Made by a program: the position numbers and the translations under genes. From the NCBI GenBank assembly GCA_022496805.1, contig CM040088.1, positions 20,987,001 to 21,051,000 of the forward strand: 64,000 nt of DNA, written 5' to 3'. This document shows, one piece after another, positions 53,586 through 64,000 of the stretch. The notes beneath the pieces are model-generated. The model was not told the origin of the DNA, ran no database searches, and saw only the letters and a program-made list of their open reading frames with translations. The DNA comes from Pohlia nutans. Taxonomy: Eukaryota > Streptophyta > Bryopsida > Bryales > Mniaceae. Positions within the stretch are counted from its first letter, which is position 1, and each line of letters opens with the position of its first letter.

Positions 53586-53845
53586 CATTAGGAGAGAATT
53601 TGGGCCTTCAGAAGGCCCTTTCCCTTTGTCAAACTACTGATCAGCAGTAAACCAACAACAACCTTTTTTTGAAAATTGCAGTCTGACGTGGCAAACGGTT
53701 GGCATGTCAGACTGCAATTTTTTTTTTTAAATTAATTTTAAAAATTTAATATTTTTGTAAATTTTTTTATTTTTTATTTTAACTGGCCAGCTGAATTCAG
53801 CTGATCCAAAGTGGGGCCTTATGGAGGCCCCATATCTCTCCTAAT
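53586..53845. mobile_element. MITE, copy 2 of the family at 34354-34693
   Basis: The ends CATTAGGAGAGAATTTGGG and, inverted, CATTAGGAGAGATATGGGG, plus 'tttgtcaaac', 'ctgatcagcagt' and 'cagctgaattcagctgatc', match copy 1 in inverse orientation. Confidence 0.8.
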
Positions 53846-55364
53846 GTAATGTATGAAATGTGTTTGTAAACACGGAATATTGTAGGTTTTATTGTTTTTG
53901 GTCTATTGCTATGTGTTAGTTGTGGTTCTCTTGTGTTATGTGTTTTTGGAATTATAACTAGTATAGGGTGCTACCAAAGACTCTTTAAATAATAATTAAG
54001 TACTGCTCAAACGCTACTTAAAGAGATTGCGTCAGAGATAATTTTGTTTTAGCACAATTAGGTCCCGAATGAGTACACTTGGCCAAATGTAAAAATTGGG
54101 AATTGCGTGTTCAAAGTGTTGGGATTTCATATTTTTAAGAACAATTTATAGATTTGTAGAATAAATGGAGATCTTATACTTGTGGGTTATGGGAATCTAT
54201 AAATGGTGTTTAGTTAGCTAAAAAACGTTGATTCTTTGGAATCTAAAAGATTTTCTATTTCCCAAATTATATGAATTCGATTAATTTGCAATACAATATC
54301 TACAAAATGGATAGATTTTTTAAACCAAAATCCATAAAATGAATTGATCTTCTAAAATATATGAATTGCAGTGACTTAGAGAAGGACGTCTATAAAATGG
54401 GTAGGTTTGGAAAACCAAAATCAATAAGTTGGATTAATTTTGGGAATTGATGTTTATATAACAAGCAGCTAGTCGCATAGACTCTACCTTTTATGGCTTG
54501 TTTATACCGTTCATCCATGTAACTCCTTGAAAACGATGCGTTGTTGTAGTCTCTTTCCTGGTAGGCCAGAGACAACAAATTTATTATGCAAGTCAAAATC
54601 TACAAAAGTTGTAACTATGTTTCAACCCATTCAAGAGAAAAAAAACACTAAGTAAGGTAGACAAGCCCATGGCCGCCAAATTGTACCTCTACCTGTCCGC
54701 CATGGAATGTCAAGAATTCCCTCCATCATCATCTACAATGCAATTTGTAGCTACGATTTTTGACCAACAACTACAAGTATATATTACTTGCACATGTAGA
54801 TGACCCTACCACATAGAAAGATGTGAATGTTTAAAATTAGGCACATGGAAGCTAGGTTGTGCCAACTTTATTTACCCACGGCCCAATACTTTTGCCATTC
54901 ACAATAGCCACCTTGCAACCCTCTCCTGTTTACTACAGTTTGCCATTCATCTCTAACTTGGATGAAGCTTCTTCACAATAGATGGAGCCAAAAGGTCACA
55001 ACATTCAGTAGCATGCATTGTCTCTTCCTTGGCTCTACAGTAGATGGTGTGGAATATTCCACACCCAACAATTCTTCATTAGTAGCGAAGAGGACACTGG
55101 TGGAGGGTCAAGGTGATGAGCAGAGTGCATGAAGGAAAGGCAGTCATCAGGAACTTCAAGGCATGCGAACATGGTACCACGATGGTGCATTGAAATGCAA
55201 TTAAGATAATTTGGTGCCAACCTCCATACCAACCTAGTATGAATAAAATGACACTAAAATGACCTGTATGCAGCCTTTGGTGTCAAAATGGCACCAAGAT
55301 AGTCTGGCCCAACTTTTCTGGTGGTGGGCATGAAGGCTCTTGAATGTTATGGTAGTCCAAATGA
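53846..55364. other. Intergenic, no gene seen
   Basis: No gene or known element is recognisable. Confidence 0.45.
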
Positions 55365-55507
55365 TAAGTGTCTATTCTCGGCAGAGGAGAGTAGTTTTGT
55401 TTCAATGGCCCTTTGTCCGGTGGGCACTGGGTCATTAACATTACGAACAAACACTTTATTCACGCCGGCCTTGAAAAAAGGCCGGAGTTTCTATCTATCT
55501 AGTCCAA
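55365..55507 (+). repeat. Retroelement 3'-tail fragment, copy 2
   Basis: This matches the 3' end region of the 34.8 kb retroelement: 'gagagtagt', 'ccctttgtccggtgggcac', 'gtcattaacattacgaac', 'attcacgccggcc' and a terminal 'tctatctatcta' tail. No upstream retroelement coding sequence, so it is either 5'-truncated or a parasite of the LINE. Confidence 0.65.
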
Positions 55508-56690
55508 ATGTTGGATACAGTACTTACGGGTGAAAGCACGAAAAACTGTACCAAAAAGTTAGTCTGCTATACTAAAATCATAATTGTTTTGGTCAAAGCC
55601 ATAAATTTATATCAAAATATATTGTATTTTGGTTTTAATTTCATGAAGCCCTCTAGAGTTCTTATAGGTACTTGAATCCAAATTTTCAAAACAAAATCTT
55701 CAATTTTTTTTACAAAAAGTAGTGTTTGAAAATGAATGCCTAAATCCAATCTCGGTTGCAAAATTGATGGCCTTAAATGCACTCAACATAAATATAATTT
55801 TTATGACCTTTGAGATAATGATAGAATTGAGGTCCTTGTCCAAAAAGAAAGTAGAAAAAATTATGTTTTGATATACATTTTGCTTGTTTTATATCAACTT
55901 TGTTAATTGTACGTAACTACTTTTTCAATTTTGGCCACTTCTGCGTCAATAAAAAATTTATAACTACTTATTGAAGATCTTTTTCTCAATTTTTTTTGGT
56001 AGACTTTATAAAACAATAGGTGTTTTATTTTATTTTTATTTGATTTTTTACGAAATTCAAAAATTATAATGTATTTTTGAACCCTGCATTGTTGAATGGT
56101 CATAATAGTTAGAGATGGTACACTTTTTCGTGCTTTCACCCTTACACTGTTCCGTACTTCCATGGGCAACTTCTCAAACCCATCGAAGTTGACTGTTACT
56201 ACTGATTCTCATTCCAAGGGGAAGAAAATTTCCCACGCTTGTGTACAGAGCTTGTGCTCACTCACTCACCCAGTGCTAGTGATGAGCTCCCTCCAGCTCA
56301 CAAGGAAGAACAACAAGAAACAAGTGGACCCGATAGACTCGGATCTAAAATACTAATATAATAGTCCACTCCGGTCTGCTGCTCAGTATGCTTCGCTTGC
56401 AGTTTCCTCCTCTCATTGCTTAAAATAACACTGATCTCGATCTGGCTGCTTGTGGTCTGAATATCAGTTGCCGCTGCATGATCAATCCGTGACATCTTTA
56501 CAGAGAGTCGGTACTCTCACTCTGAATCTCTCTACCCTCACCTTTTCCCCTGTCTCCAGTTCTTTCATTTCTATTCGATCGATTCAGTTGCAGAGTTCTC
56601 AGTAATACGCTTCTGAAGGTAAGCTTCCGGAGTCGATCGATGTCGATCTGATCTCTTTACGTTCAGAAATCGATAAATTATACGACGTCT
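55508..56690. other. Intergenic, no gene seen until the oxidoreductase upstream region
   Basis: AT-rich to about 56090, then more balanced base composition near the oxidoreductase gene, probably promoter and leader. Confidence 0.4.
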
Positions 56691-57059
56691 CATTTGACTG
56701 GAATCTAGCAGCTGGTAGCGATCGATCTAGTTTGACATAGCGTTCTAGATCTACTAACACGGTCAGAGTGGATCGAAATGAGTTTAATTATTACATGTGC
56801 TTGGTTTATTTCCTGCAATTCTTAACAAGAAGGTTGAATTAGTCGTCTTTTATCAATTGACATTCTGAAATGGGTTTATACGACGTGAAGCTAGCAGCTG
56901 GAAGCGATCGATCTAATTTGACATCTATTGTACTTTCCAGCGTTGTTCGGTCGTTTAAATCTACTAATACGGTTAGAGTGGATCGAAATGAGTTTAATTA
57001 GTACCTGTGCTTGGTTCATTTTCTGTAATTCTTAACAAGAAGGTTGAATTAGTCGTCTT
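56691..57059 (+). repeat. Tandem duplication in the oxidoreductase leader
   Basis: 56691-56849 and 56879-57059 are close copies: 'gcgatcgatcta', 'gagtggatcgaaatgagttt' and 'cttaacaagaaggttgaatt' occur in both. The second copy has an extra 40 bases or so (tattgtactttccagcgttg). The copies end 52 bp before the ATG. Confidence 0.8.
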
Positions 57060-57110
57060 CCATTGGTAAACGAGTGACGATGGAACTGGACGGAATTGAT
57101 TGAGCAGAAA

Positions 57111-60100
57111 ATGGCAGACAAGAAACGCATCGTGGTGGTGGGTGGAGGAGTTGCGGGCACCACCGTCGCCCACGGCTTCGACACGGACGCGTACAATCTC
57201 ACGCTTGTTGACCCGTACGTATTCATTCATTTCCTTCCTTCCCATGCCATTGATAACTAGTTGCTCGTCATGCAAAGCATTTGCGTACTCTCTTACGCAG
57301 CAGGATTTATGTTCTAAATCCACTCCATTGTGTGTTTCTGTAACTCCAATAGTATAATCGAAATGGGAAATGTTCAACATTTTTGGACTCTCAGATCTAT
57401 GCCCGTCCTAGTTTTTGAGCTTTGTTTGGCGCTCGCGATTCGACAATGTATGTACTAGGCATCACATTCCCACTTACAATATTTATTCCGCTAAAATGTG
57501 AACTGCTTCAATCATGAATCCAGATGTGATCTTAATGGACTGGGTGACCAGTTGATTTTTGGCTGCCATTTGATTTGATGCAGTTTTTGTTTGTTTTCAG
57601 AATTTTCTTCTCTAACTTGCAGTCCTCTTTCCACCGAATTTGAGTGAATTCAAGAATGGTTGTATTCGAATATAAACGTTTCTAACAGCCAATGTGAGCC
57701 TTTTACTAGTTTCTAAGAGACAAAGGAACTCTTTACTGGTTCCTAAGATCGAGGCAATGAGAGCCATATACTGCTGAATGATCGATGAAGCTGCATTAGA
57801 AGTTTCTCGTTTCAGAGTATAGCCCGTAAAGGACCAAGAAGCCTGAATTGTGCCTTGTTAATTTATTTTATTTTACATTTTAAAAAGCTGTTTTGAGTTA
57901 GTAGGTCCTATGTTGACTTCTTTTTGTTCGAAGTTATTTGTTTTTCAACTAATGCATGCAATATTTTTCACTTATTCCACTCATATGAAATTTGGTCTCA
58001 CATGAATTACTCCGTATATTCTCGCCAATATGATTGATCAATTGAATCTGTCATGCATCCTTGGTCCTTTAGGGGTTAATTCTTTGCAGCCTGATTAGTT
58101 AGAAAACCTTTGTGTAGAGAGTTTTGATTGTGGTTTTCATGTGGCTGGCAGGAAGGATTATTATGAGATTCCTTTCGCTAAACTGCGATGCATGGTGGAA
58201 CCCAAATTCGCGGAGCGGTCCATTGTGAAGCACTCCGAGTACATGAAGAAGGGGAAAGTGTTGCGGACCGCGGCTAGTGGTGTGTCAGGCTCCGAGTTAC
58301 TCACAGCCTCCGGTGAACGAGTGCCGTTTGACATCCTCGTCGTCAGTACTGGCAACGCCTTCTCAGGACCGACCACCAAGGAAGAGCTTCTCAAAGATTA
58401 CCAAGCTGGTAACCATTCTCTCTTAAATTAGCCTCTTTTGGTTTACCGAACACACATTTTTATATGGTTAAAAAGCTCCTCAAGAATTTATCACCAAAGT
58501 TGACAACCATCAATCAATCTATATTCTTTTCAAGATCTTTAGGTTGCTTTCTCAAATATGTTGTTTTTTTTATAATATATGATTCAGGAGCTCCTCAACA
58601 ACTTTTTAAACTCACCATCCAAACTATAGTCTTTTAGATTCTTTTGAATGTAATTGAACATATGGGTGCATGGTTAAAGAGCTCCTCAAGCAATTATTAA
58701 GAACCTGGTAACCATTCTCTGTTTCATGTACCATTTATGCTTTCACCGACTAAACTACTCGCCTTTAGGTTGTCTTCAGTTGTTTAATAAATGGTTCGAA
58801 TCAAAGCAAAGTTTCCATGCCTGAAAATAAGAAAACTTCAAAATTTTCCAAATGTTGTGAGTGATTATATACTTTAGTCTGTAAAGGACCAAGATCCCTG
58901 AATTGGATCTCATATTGTTTTAGCAGTTCTGAGTAGGTCGTATGCGGACTTCCTTTCGTTTATTTGTTTCTTCACTGTTCTCCACTGATTTCCGCGAATC
59001 AAAATTTAGTCCCATCTGAATTATGTTTTTCACAATTTGTCGTTCAAAACCTGGAATCCTTGGTCCTGTAGGGTTTAGTATGAAATATTGAGAAATTTGC
59101 GCTTTGCAGAGAACGCAAAGCTGTTAGCAGCGGAGTCGGTGCTCATCATCGGAGGAGGTCCCGTGGGCCTGGAGCTGGCGGGAGAGATCGTGACGGATTT
59201 TCCGAACAAGAAGGTGACGTTGGTGCACGGAGGGGACCGGCTGATCGAGTTTGTAGGGCCCAAGGCGTCCACGAAAGCGCTCAAATGGTTGCAGTCGAAG
59301 AAAGTGACGGTCATCCTGAACGACAAGATTGACACCACGGAGGGACTGGCGGGACCCAATTACGTGACCAAGAACGGCACGGCCATTCAAGCCGACGCGC
59401 ACTTCGTGTGTGTGGGACAGCGCGTGGGCTCGTCGTGGTTGAGAGGCTCCGATCTGGAGACTGCTGTGGATGAGCAGGGCCGACTGAAGGTGGACCGCAA
59501 CATGCGCGTCGAAGGCCATTCCAACATTTACGCTCTCGGCGATGTTTGCAATACCAAGGTCTGTGGATTAATTGTCTTTTCCAACTTGATCGATGTTGTC
59601 ACGGTCTTGCAATCAATCGTTGTTGTCTGTTTCCACATCTGCTTCCATGCAATTCCTTCCGAGAATCTCGTTTGAAAATTGAACGTACTACTCCCTACTG
59701 TCCATTGTACATCTGCATCACTTATTTACTTCGCTAGGCTCTCTCGCGATGTAATGGGCAAGTTCGACCATGGAATTTCAGCGTCCTCACGGTTGATTCC
59801 AACGTCCAACTGTCGTTCAATACAATATGCACAGCCGCCGTGTTTCAGTAGATCTGATGTGGTGATGAATGTGAATGCAGGAAAGCAAGCAGGGATATAT
59901 GGCACAGCAGCACGCAGGGGTGGTGATTGCCAACATCAAGAAGCAGATCAAGGATCCTCATGCGGCCAAGCTCGCTGAGTACAAGCCACCCACGTCCACT
60001 ATGGCGGTGGTGTCACTCGGCAGGAACCTGGGCCTCATGCAAATGCCGCTCGGCACTCTGCTGGGCCGCTTGCCTGGCATGCTCAAAAGCAAGGACTTGT

Positions 60101-60144
60101 TTGTCGGCGCCTCCCGGAAAAATCTGGGTCTCACTGCTAATTAA
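57111..60144 (+). CDS. FSP1/AIFM2-like FAD-dependent NAD(P)H oxidoreductase, 4 exons, 357 aa
   Basis: Pyridine nucleotide-disulphide oxidoreductase fold of the AIFM2/FSP1 group. The animal member reduces ubiquinone and vitamin K quinones to suppress lipid peroxidation; plant homologues are AIF-like NAD(P)H oxidoreductases. Exons: 57111-57214, 58152-58408, 59110-59558, 59881-60144, all GT-AG, frame preserved. FAD-binding GGGVAG at 11-16; DPKDYYEIPFAKLRCMVEP follows, a family hallmark created by the exon 1/2 join. The NAD(P)H site GGGPVG is at 135-140, the second FAD motif YALGDV at 261-266, and QGYMAQQHAGVVIANI comes near the start of exon 4. Length is normal for the family. Residue 2 is Ala, so the myristoylated Gly of human FSP1 is absent. 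Introns 1 and 2 each carry a TTAA-type element. Confidence 0.92.
57818..58079. mobile_element. TTAA-type MITE in oxidoreductase intron 1
   Basis: The left end is mutated (TATAGCCCGTAAAGGACC); the right end CCTTGGTCCTTTAGGGGTTAA is intact apart from family variation. It is an inverted relative of the lipoxygenase intron 7 copy. Confidence 0.7.
58873..59077. mobile_element. TTAA-type MITE in oxidoreductase intron 2
   Basis: The left end TTTAGTCTGTAAAGGACC and the right end GGTCCTGTAGGGTTTA are flanked by TTTA on both sides, suggesting a mutated or variant TTAA target. It is closely related to the intron 1 copy. Confidence 0.65.
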
Positions 60145-61003
60145 CAATCCCATCAATCCATTCCTTCCACTGCGCTAGTGCCGTTAAAACAACACGCTGG
60201 TTTCTGTCATTAGAACAACATGATTAGAATGACATTTCAATGTTGTTCTGAATGTTGCTCTACCCACTTGCAGCAACAACTTATGGTAAGTGAAACTACA
60301 AAATACTATAGCTATCAGAGGTTGATTTGTGTCTGTGTCAGGATTTGAGATTATAAGGCTTTGTAGAACGTTGATATAGAGTAACTATGCATTCTTTGGA
60401 TATAGATAGTAAAAGCATTGTGAAGTGACTCTTCAATTTATAAGACTAGTAGGCATGTAATGTAGAAATGATTCTGATTCTTATGTGAAGGTTAGTTTTG
60501 ATGTGTAGAAAGTAGAAGCGTTTGAAATAACTGTTTTTTTTGAGGTGGAGGATGTAGAAACATTTGAAACAACTGTTTTTGAGGTGTAGGAGTAGGAGCA
60601 TTTGAAACGACTGTTTTTCTTTTGAGGTGTAGAAAGTACAAGCTTTTGTAACAACTGTTTTCGTTTGAGGTGTAAAAAGTAGAAGTTATTTGAAAGTAGT
60701 AATTTAGCTTGTTGTAATCTTGTGTATGATGGTAAAACTAGTTTGAAGTGGATATATTTATTAGTGACAAAGGAGCCATATGCCTATGCCATGCACTCAT
60801 AATGGGAGCTCCCAAACACTTAGCTCCCACAAGACATGGTATGTCATTTGATGACATGGGGTGGAATTGTCACAAATGTCTAAGCGCTTGGTTATAGTAT
60901 GATAGACATTGCAAGTGGTTATAAATAAAATTCAATATCCTCCTGTGGCAGTTCTACTTGTAAGGGAAACTCAATAAGTCTCTAAATAGATTACATAAGG
61001 TTA
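60145..61003. other. Oxidoreductase 3' flank and intergenic DNA
   Basis: Probable 3' UTR followed by the tandem repeat at 60492-60690. No gene is seen. Confidence 0.4.
60492..60690. repeat. Degenerate tandem repeat, about 45-50 bp x 4-5
   Basis: Units contain 'gaggtgtagaaagtagaag' followed by 'tttgaaacaactgttttt' with small changes. Confidence 0.7.
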
Positions 61004-61772
61004 TTAACCCTTAAGCGTCGTTGCAACCATATTGGCAGATGTATGTAACTTATCCAAAGTGAACTGAAGTATCAGAGTAGATGGAGATTTTTTCATCCAA
61101 TTCTTTTCTTGAAGGCTCTTCATTGGTTATGCCACCTCTTCAGTTCAAATCATGGTCATTTAAACTATTTTGGATTTTACATGGGGTCCCAACTACAGTG
61201 AGAGTAGTAAAAACAGTTCACTGTGTAGTCTATTTTGGGTTTTTCTATTTTTTCTTGCTTAAACTAAATTTAGGCCATGATAATGAGTTCTATTGCAATT
61301 GAGTTGAACTTACAAAATGAAGCTTACCAATTCTACTTTCAACTCCATTTTGAATTTTTGGAAAACTTTGAAAATTGATTGTTTTATTCGAGTTAAAAGT
61401 TCGGTGGGTATTACCATGGTGTAAGGAATTCTTCTAAATTTAGATATATGGATGATTTTCATTTTGTATACTATTCTTCATTGTAATTTACACTTTGGGT
61501 AAAAAAGTTGGAAGTTCTGAGTACATTTTGTAATTGATATGAATTATCATTACAATCACTTCAAAAAATCATAGTAATTTCTAATTTTCACCATAATTTA
61601 TGACAAATTTCAAATTTTTACCAAAATTTATGACATTCACGATTTGTAGTAGACACATCGTTTCATCTATTAAAAATATAGAATTGAATTCTTATCTTAT
61701 TTATAGTGCCAAACTTGAGTGTGATAGGTAATGCAAGATTCTTCCGTCATAGGCCCAACGTTTAGGGGTTAA
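61004..61772. mobile_element. TTAA-type element, 0.77 kb
   Basis: The left end is TTAACCCTTAAGCGTCG and the right end is CAACGTTTAGGGGTTAA. It is homologous to 8370-9200 but lacks that copy's nested insertion. It shares its right TTAA (61769-61772) with the next element. Confidence 0.75.
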
Positions 61773-62098
61773 CCCCTAAACGTCTCAGCATCTAGAAACT
61801 GGATCACTAACAGATTCGAAGCCTTGTAACTTTCTCATACAACCTCGGATGACTTTCATCCAAGTCATCTTTGTAAACCTATTAAATTCTCTACCAATTA
61901 CAATAAATCTCTCGTGATGGGGAGTTGTTGATAATATTGGAGAGGCCTCCAACTACAAGTATGTCAAATTTGTTGTGTAGATTTTAGACTTGCAATGGTC
62001 CTGTCATGTGCACCTCATGTACATCTGAGCCATGATAATATCTACTTTTGAGGCTAGAATCTACTTCTGTTCAAAGGGTTGGTACATTTAAAGGTTAA
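61769..62098. mobile_element. TTAA-type element, 0.33 kb
   Basis: The left end is TTAACCCCTAAACGTCTC and the right end is GTACATTTAAAGGTTAA. It is the inverted relative of 50747-51082. Confidence 0.75.
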
Positions 62099-62362
62099 GT
62101 CCTTTGTGAATCAGACCCTTTCTCTTATTTGAAGGTCCAGCCACACACATGTTGAAACTGGTAGTTTGAGCCTTGAAAGCTTGGTTGTCAGTGTAGGTTG
62201 CGGAGACCAAGGAGAATATTGGAGAAATTTCAGTTTCCAATTGGCAGCCACTAATTGCTAGTCAAGCGTTTTGGGAAAACTCCAGTTGCATGAACTTGAG
62301 CTCTATTTTGATAAAATACTCCAATCGAATCACTACTCTAGTAAGCAATTGTAGTAAGCTAC

Positions 62363-62520
62363 CGTGATACGCAATTCTATATTGCATGATATAATTATTA
62401 ATGGGGGTATGAAAAGTACATGACATGCACTTTGAGTGTGCCCACTACAACTCAAATTGGTAGTTTACATTGGGGAATTATTAAACTGAACGCCAGTCAA
62501 ACTGAAATTCTATCTCTATG
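62363..62520 (+). repeat. Dispersed repeat, copy 2 (partner at 5166-5323)
   Basis: Same orientation and about 90% identical by eye to the copy near the left end of the window. The adjacent hairpin found there is missing here. Confidence 0.75.
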
Positions 62521-63260
62521 TGGCCTGGCATGATAATTAAGGTTGATTGTCCTAAAACCAACTTAAGCAATGTGGCCTATTTTTGGCTGTGCTAAATTTC
62601 GAAAAAAAAATATGACCGCATTCGAAATAGGTTTTGATGAGGATTGCCAAAATTTGCAACATCTAATTCGCATTTGTCAATTTTATACAAAATTTCAAAG
62701 TGGAAAGTAACCTCTGACCCATACATCACATACCAATTTCCTAAGTTCACACTTTGTTATTCCTAGATTCCGCTCATGAGCTAACCCAAAACCACCAACT
62801 ATTTCTTCACAATGCTTGGCATGCCATTGGTTTACTTGAATAGTGAAATTGGTGGTTTTGAGTCTCAACTGTAGTGGCCCCAAAAAAGCTGTACATGTCA
62901 TAATTGGGGGAGGTGGTGGTTTTAGGACATCCTACCTTATTGTGCATGATTGACTTTATAATATTGTAAAAATGGAATAACTATGCTCTCTCAAACCTTG
63001 CTCACCCACTCTTTAAAGTCAAGATCTCTGACAAAATCCCTTATTCCCGAATATTAAATGCTATTCCTTGACATAATATGGCATGATTCAGAAGTGAGCA
63101 ATACATGGTTTGAAGAACCTTTAGTTATGAATGGCTTCATCAATGAAATATTTCAAACTGAAATGACTCCTAATAAAGAGTCTAAACAAAAAAAAGATAG
63201 AGCCACATTGTTCTAATGTGTTCACCGGCATCAACTTGAGAGGAATCATTAGAGTTATCC
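62521..63260. other. Intergenic, no gene seen
   Basis: No supported feature. Confidence 0.45.
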
Positions 63261-63264
63261 TTAA

Positions 63265-63596
63265 AGTCACCTTGTGTTTGAATAAGATGCCGTGAATTTT
63301 GCTTTAATGTACTCTTATTTGTTCACCCCAAATAGTTAAAATGTATGGAAAAGCTTGGTGGTCTATCATTGTTAGGTGTGTAAGAGCTTGGTGGTCTCTA
63401 AACTCAAAGGAAACTAGTTTAGCCGTCAAGAAAGACGGCTAAACTAGTTTTCCACGAGTTTGAAGACCACCAAGCTCTTACACACCTAATAATGAGAGAC
63501 CACTAAGCTCTTCCCTACCTTTTAACTATTTTGGGTGAACAAATAAGAGTACATTAATGCAAAATTCACGGTATCTTGTTCAAACACAAGGTGACT
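63265..63596. mobile_element. Foldback element with about 160-bp arms
   Basis: The left arm 63265-63427 and the right arm 63434-63596 are inverted copies around a 6-nt loop. Landmarks are AGTCACCTTGTGTTTGAA at the outer end and 'aaactagtttagccgtc' at the centre. TTAA flanks both ends (63261-63264 and 63597-63600). Non-coding. A transcript would form a long near-perfect hairpin suited to siRNA production. Confidence 0.85.
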
Positions 63597-64000
63597 TTAA
63601 CCCCTAAACGTCCTCACCCCTCTCCAAATTCTGCAGTTTTGCAAAGATGCATTATAAAATACAACTAAAAGGGATATTTTGAACTTGTTGTATGAATAAA
63701 AGTTGTACATTATGAATTTTAGATTCTATCCATATGGTTAGATCTGCGATTGCTATCACCAATATTTTTGTATAAAATTTGAAACTTGAAATTCAAAATT
63801 ATTTTGTAATTCAATTACAAATAAGATATTGACAATCTATGAATGAAATTTGTTGTGATGGGTTGAAATGTAATACTCTAAGTGTAGTGATTTTTGGAGA
63901 TTTTTTGGTTGCTTAATTTTATGAGTTTATTTTTTCAATTTCACATTTAGACTAAAATCTTTGAAATTTTTGGTGAATCCTGCAACATGAAAAGAGGCAT
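63597..64000. mobile_element. TTAA-type element, cut by the window edge
   Basis: The left end TTAACCCCTAAACGTCCTC is followed by sequence closely matching 45656-46060. The right end lies beyond the window. Confidence 0.8.

Noticed and set aside
3006..63605. CCCTAAA-containing element ends read as interstitial telomeric repeats
   Set aside because: Single occurrences, always next to TTAA and paired as inverted ends of short elements, not tandem arrays.
60145..64000. Short plus-strand frame at 61081-61302 as a gene
   Set aside because: It lies inside a TTAA-type element and has a diverged counterpart at 8407-8605 without conserved protein properties.

Overview
The window is nuclear DNA of a land plant. 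Exons are GC-richer than the AT-rich flanks, introns are spliceosomal GT-AG, and the host genes are plant genes: a plastid-type lipoxygenase, a bestrophin-like VCCN chloride channel and a P-class PPR protein. Dispersed DNA transposons and a long retroelement make up much of the rest. I cannot name the species. The gene structures and repeats would fit a non-seed plant (bryophyte or lycophyte), but this is inference.

Four host genes are supported. A 10-exon lipoxygenase (9989-14399, +) reads through all junctions to 898 aa. Next to it is an intronless VCCN-type channel (16267-17472, -). An intronless P-class PPR gene lies at 46532-48871 (+). A 4-exon FSP1/AIFM2-like FAD/NAD(P)H oxidoreductase of 357 aa lies at 57111-60144 (+). 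They share no obvious pathway, although the lipoxygenase and the channel both appear to be plastid proteins.

The spaces between genes are mobile DNA. The commonest component is a family of about 18 short elements with TTAA ends and termini like CCCCTAAAGGACC or CCCCTAAACGTCC. They occur in both arms of the window and inside introns of the lipoxygenase and the oxidoreductase. The AT-rich block at 17.6-29.8 kb has no convincing gene. It holds a non-autonomous CACTA-like element, a Stowaway MITE and a cluster of 16 quasi-palindromic GTCAAATWGAC-type motifs. A near-complete PIF/Harbinger transposon (29841-33497) carries a HARBI1-type transposase and a Myb/SANT-like partner. A tRNA-derived SINE sits in the partner's intron.

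The most unusual object is a minus-strand non-LTR retrotransposon at about 34.8-44.3 kb. It encodes two canonical 2A ribosome-skipping motifs (GDIETNPGP), one variant and one decayed copy. These are followed by an AP endonuclease, a reverse transcriptase, an RNase H, and a CCHC zinc knuckle with a PD-(D/E)XK-like C-terminal region. From 42988 to 36404 these lie in one reading frame, interrupted only by single UAA, UGA and UAG codons placed between domains. A one-base slip in an A8 run then separates the C-terminal part. The combination of 2A peptides, two endonuclease types and one-stop domain boundaries is what most deserves follow-up.
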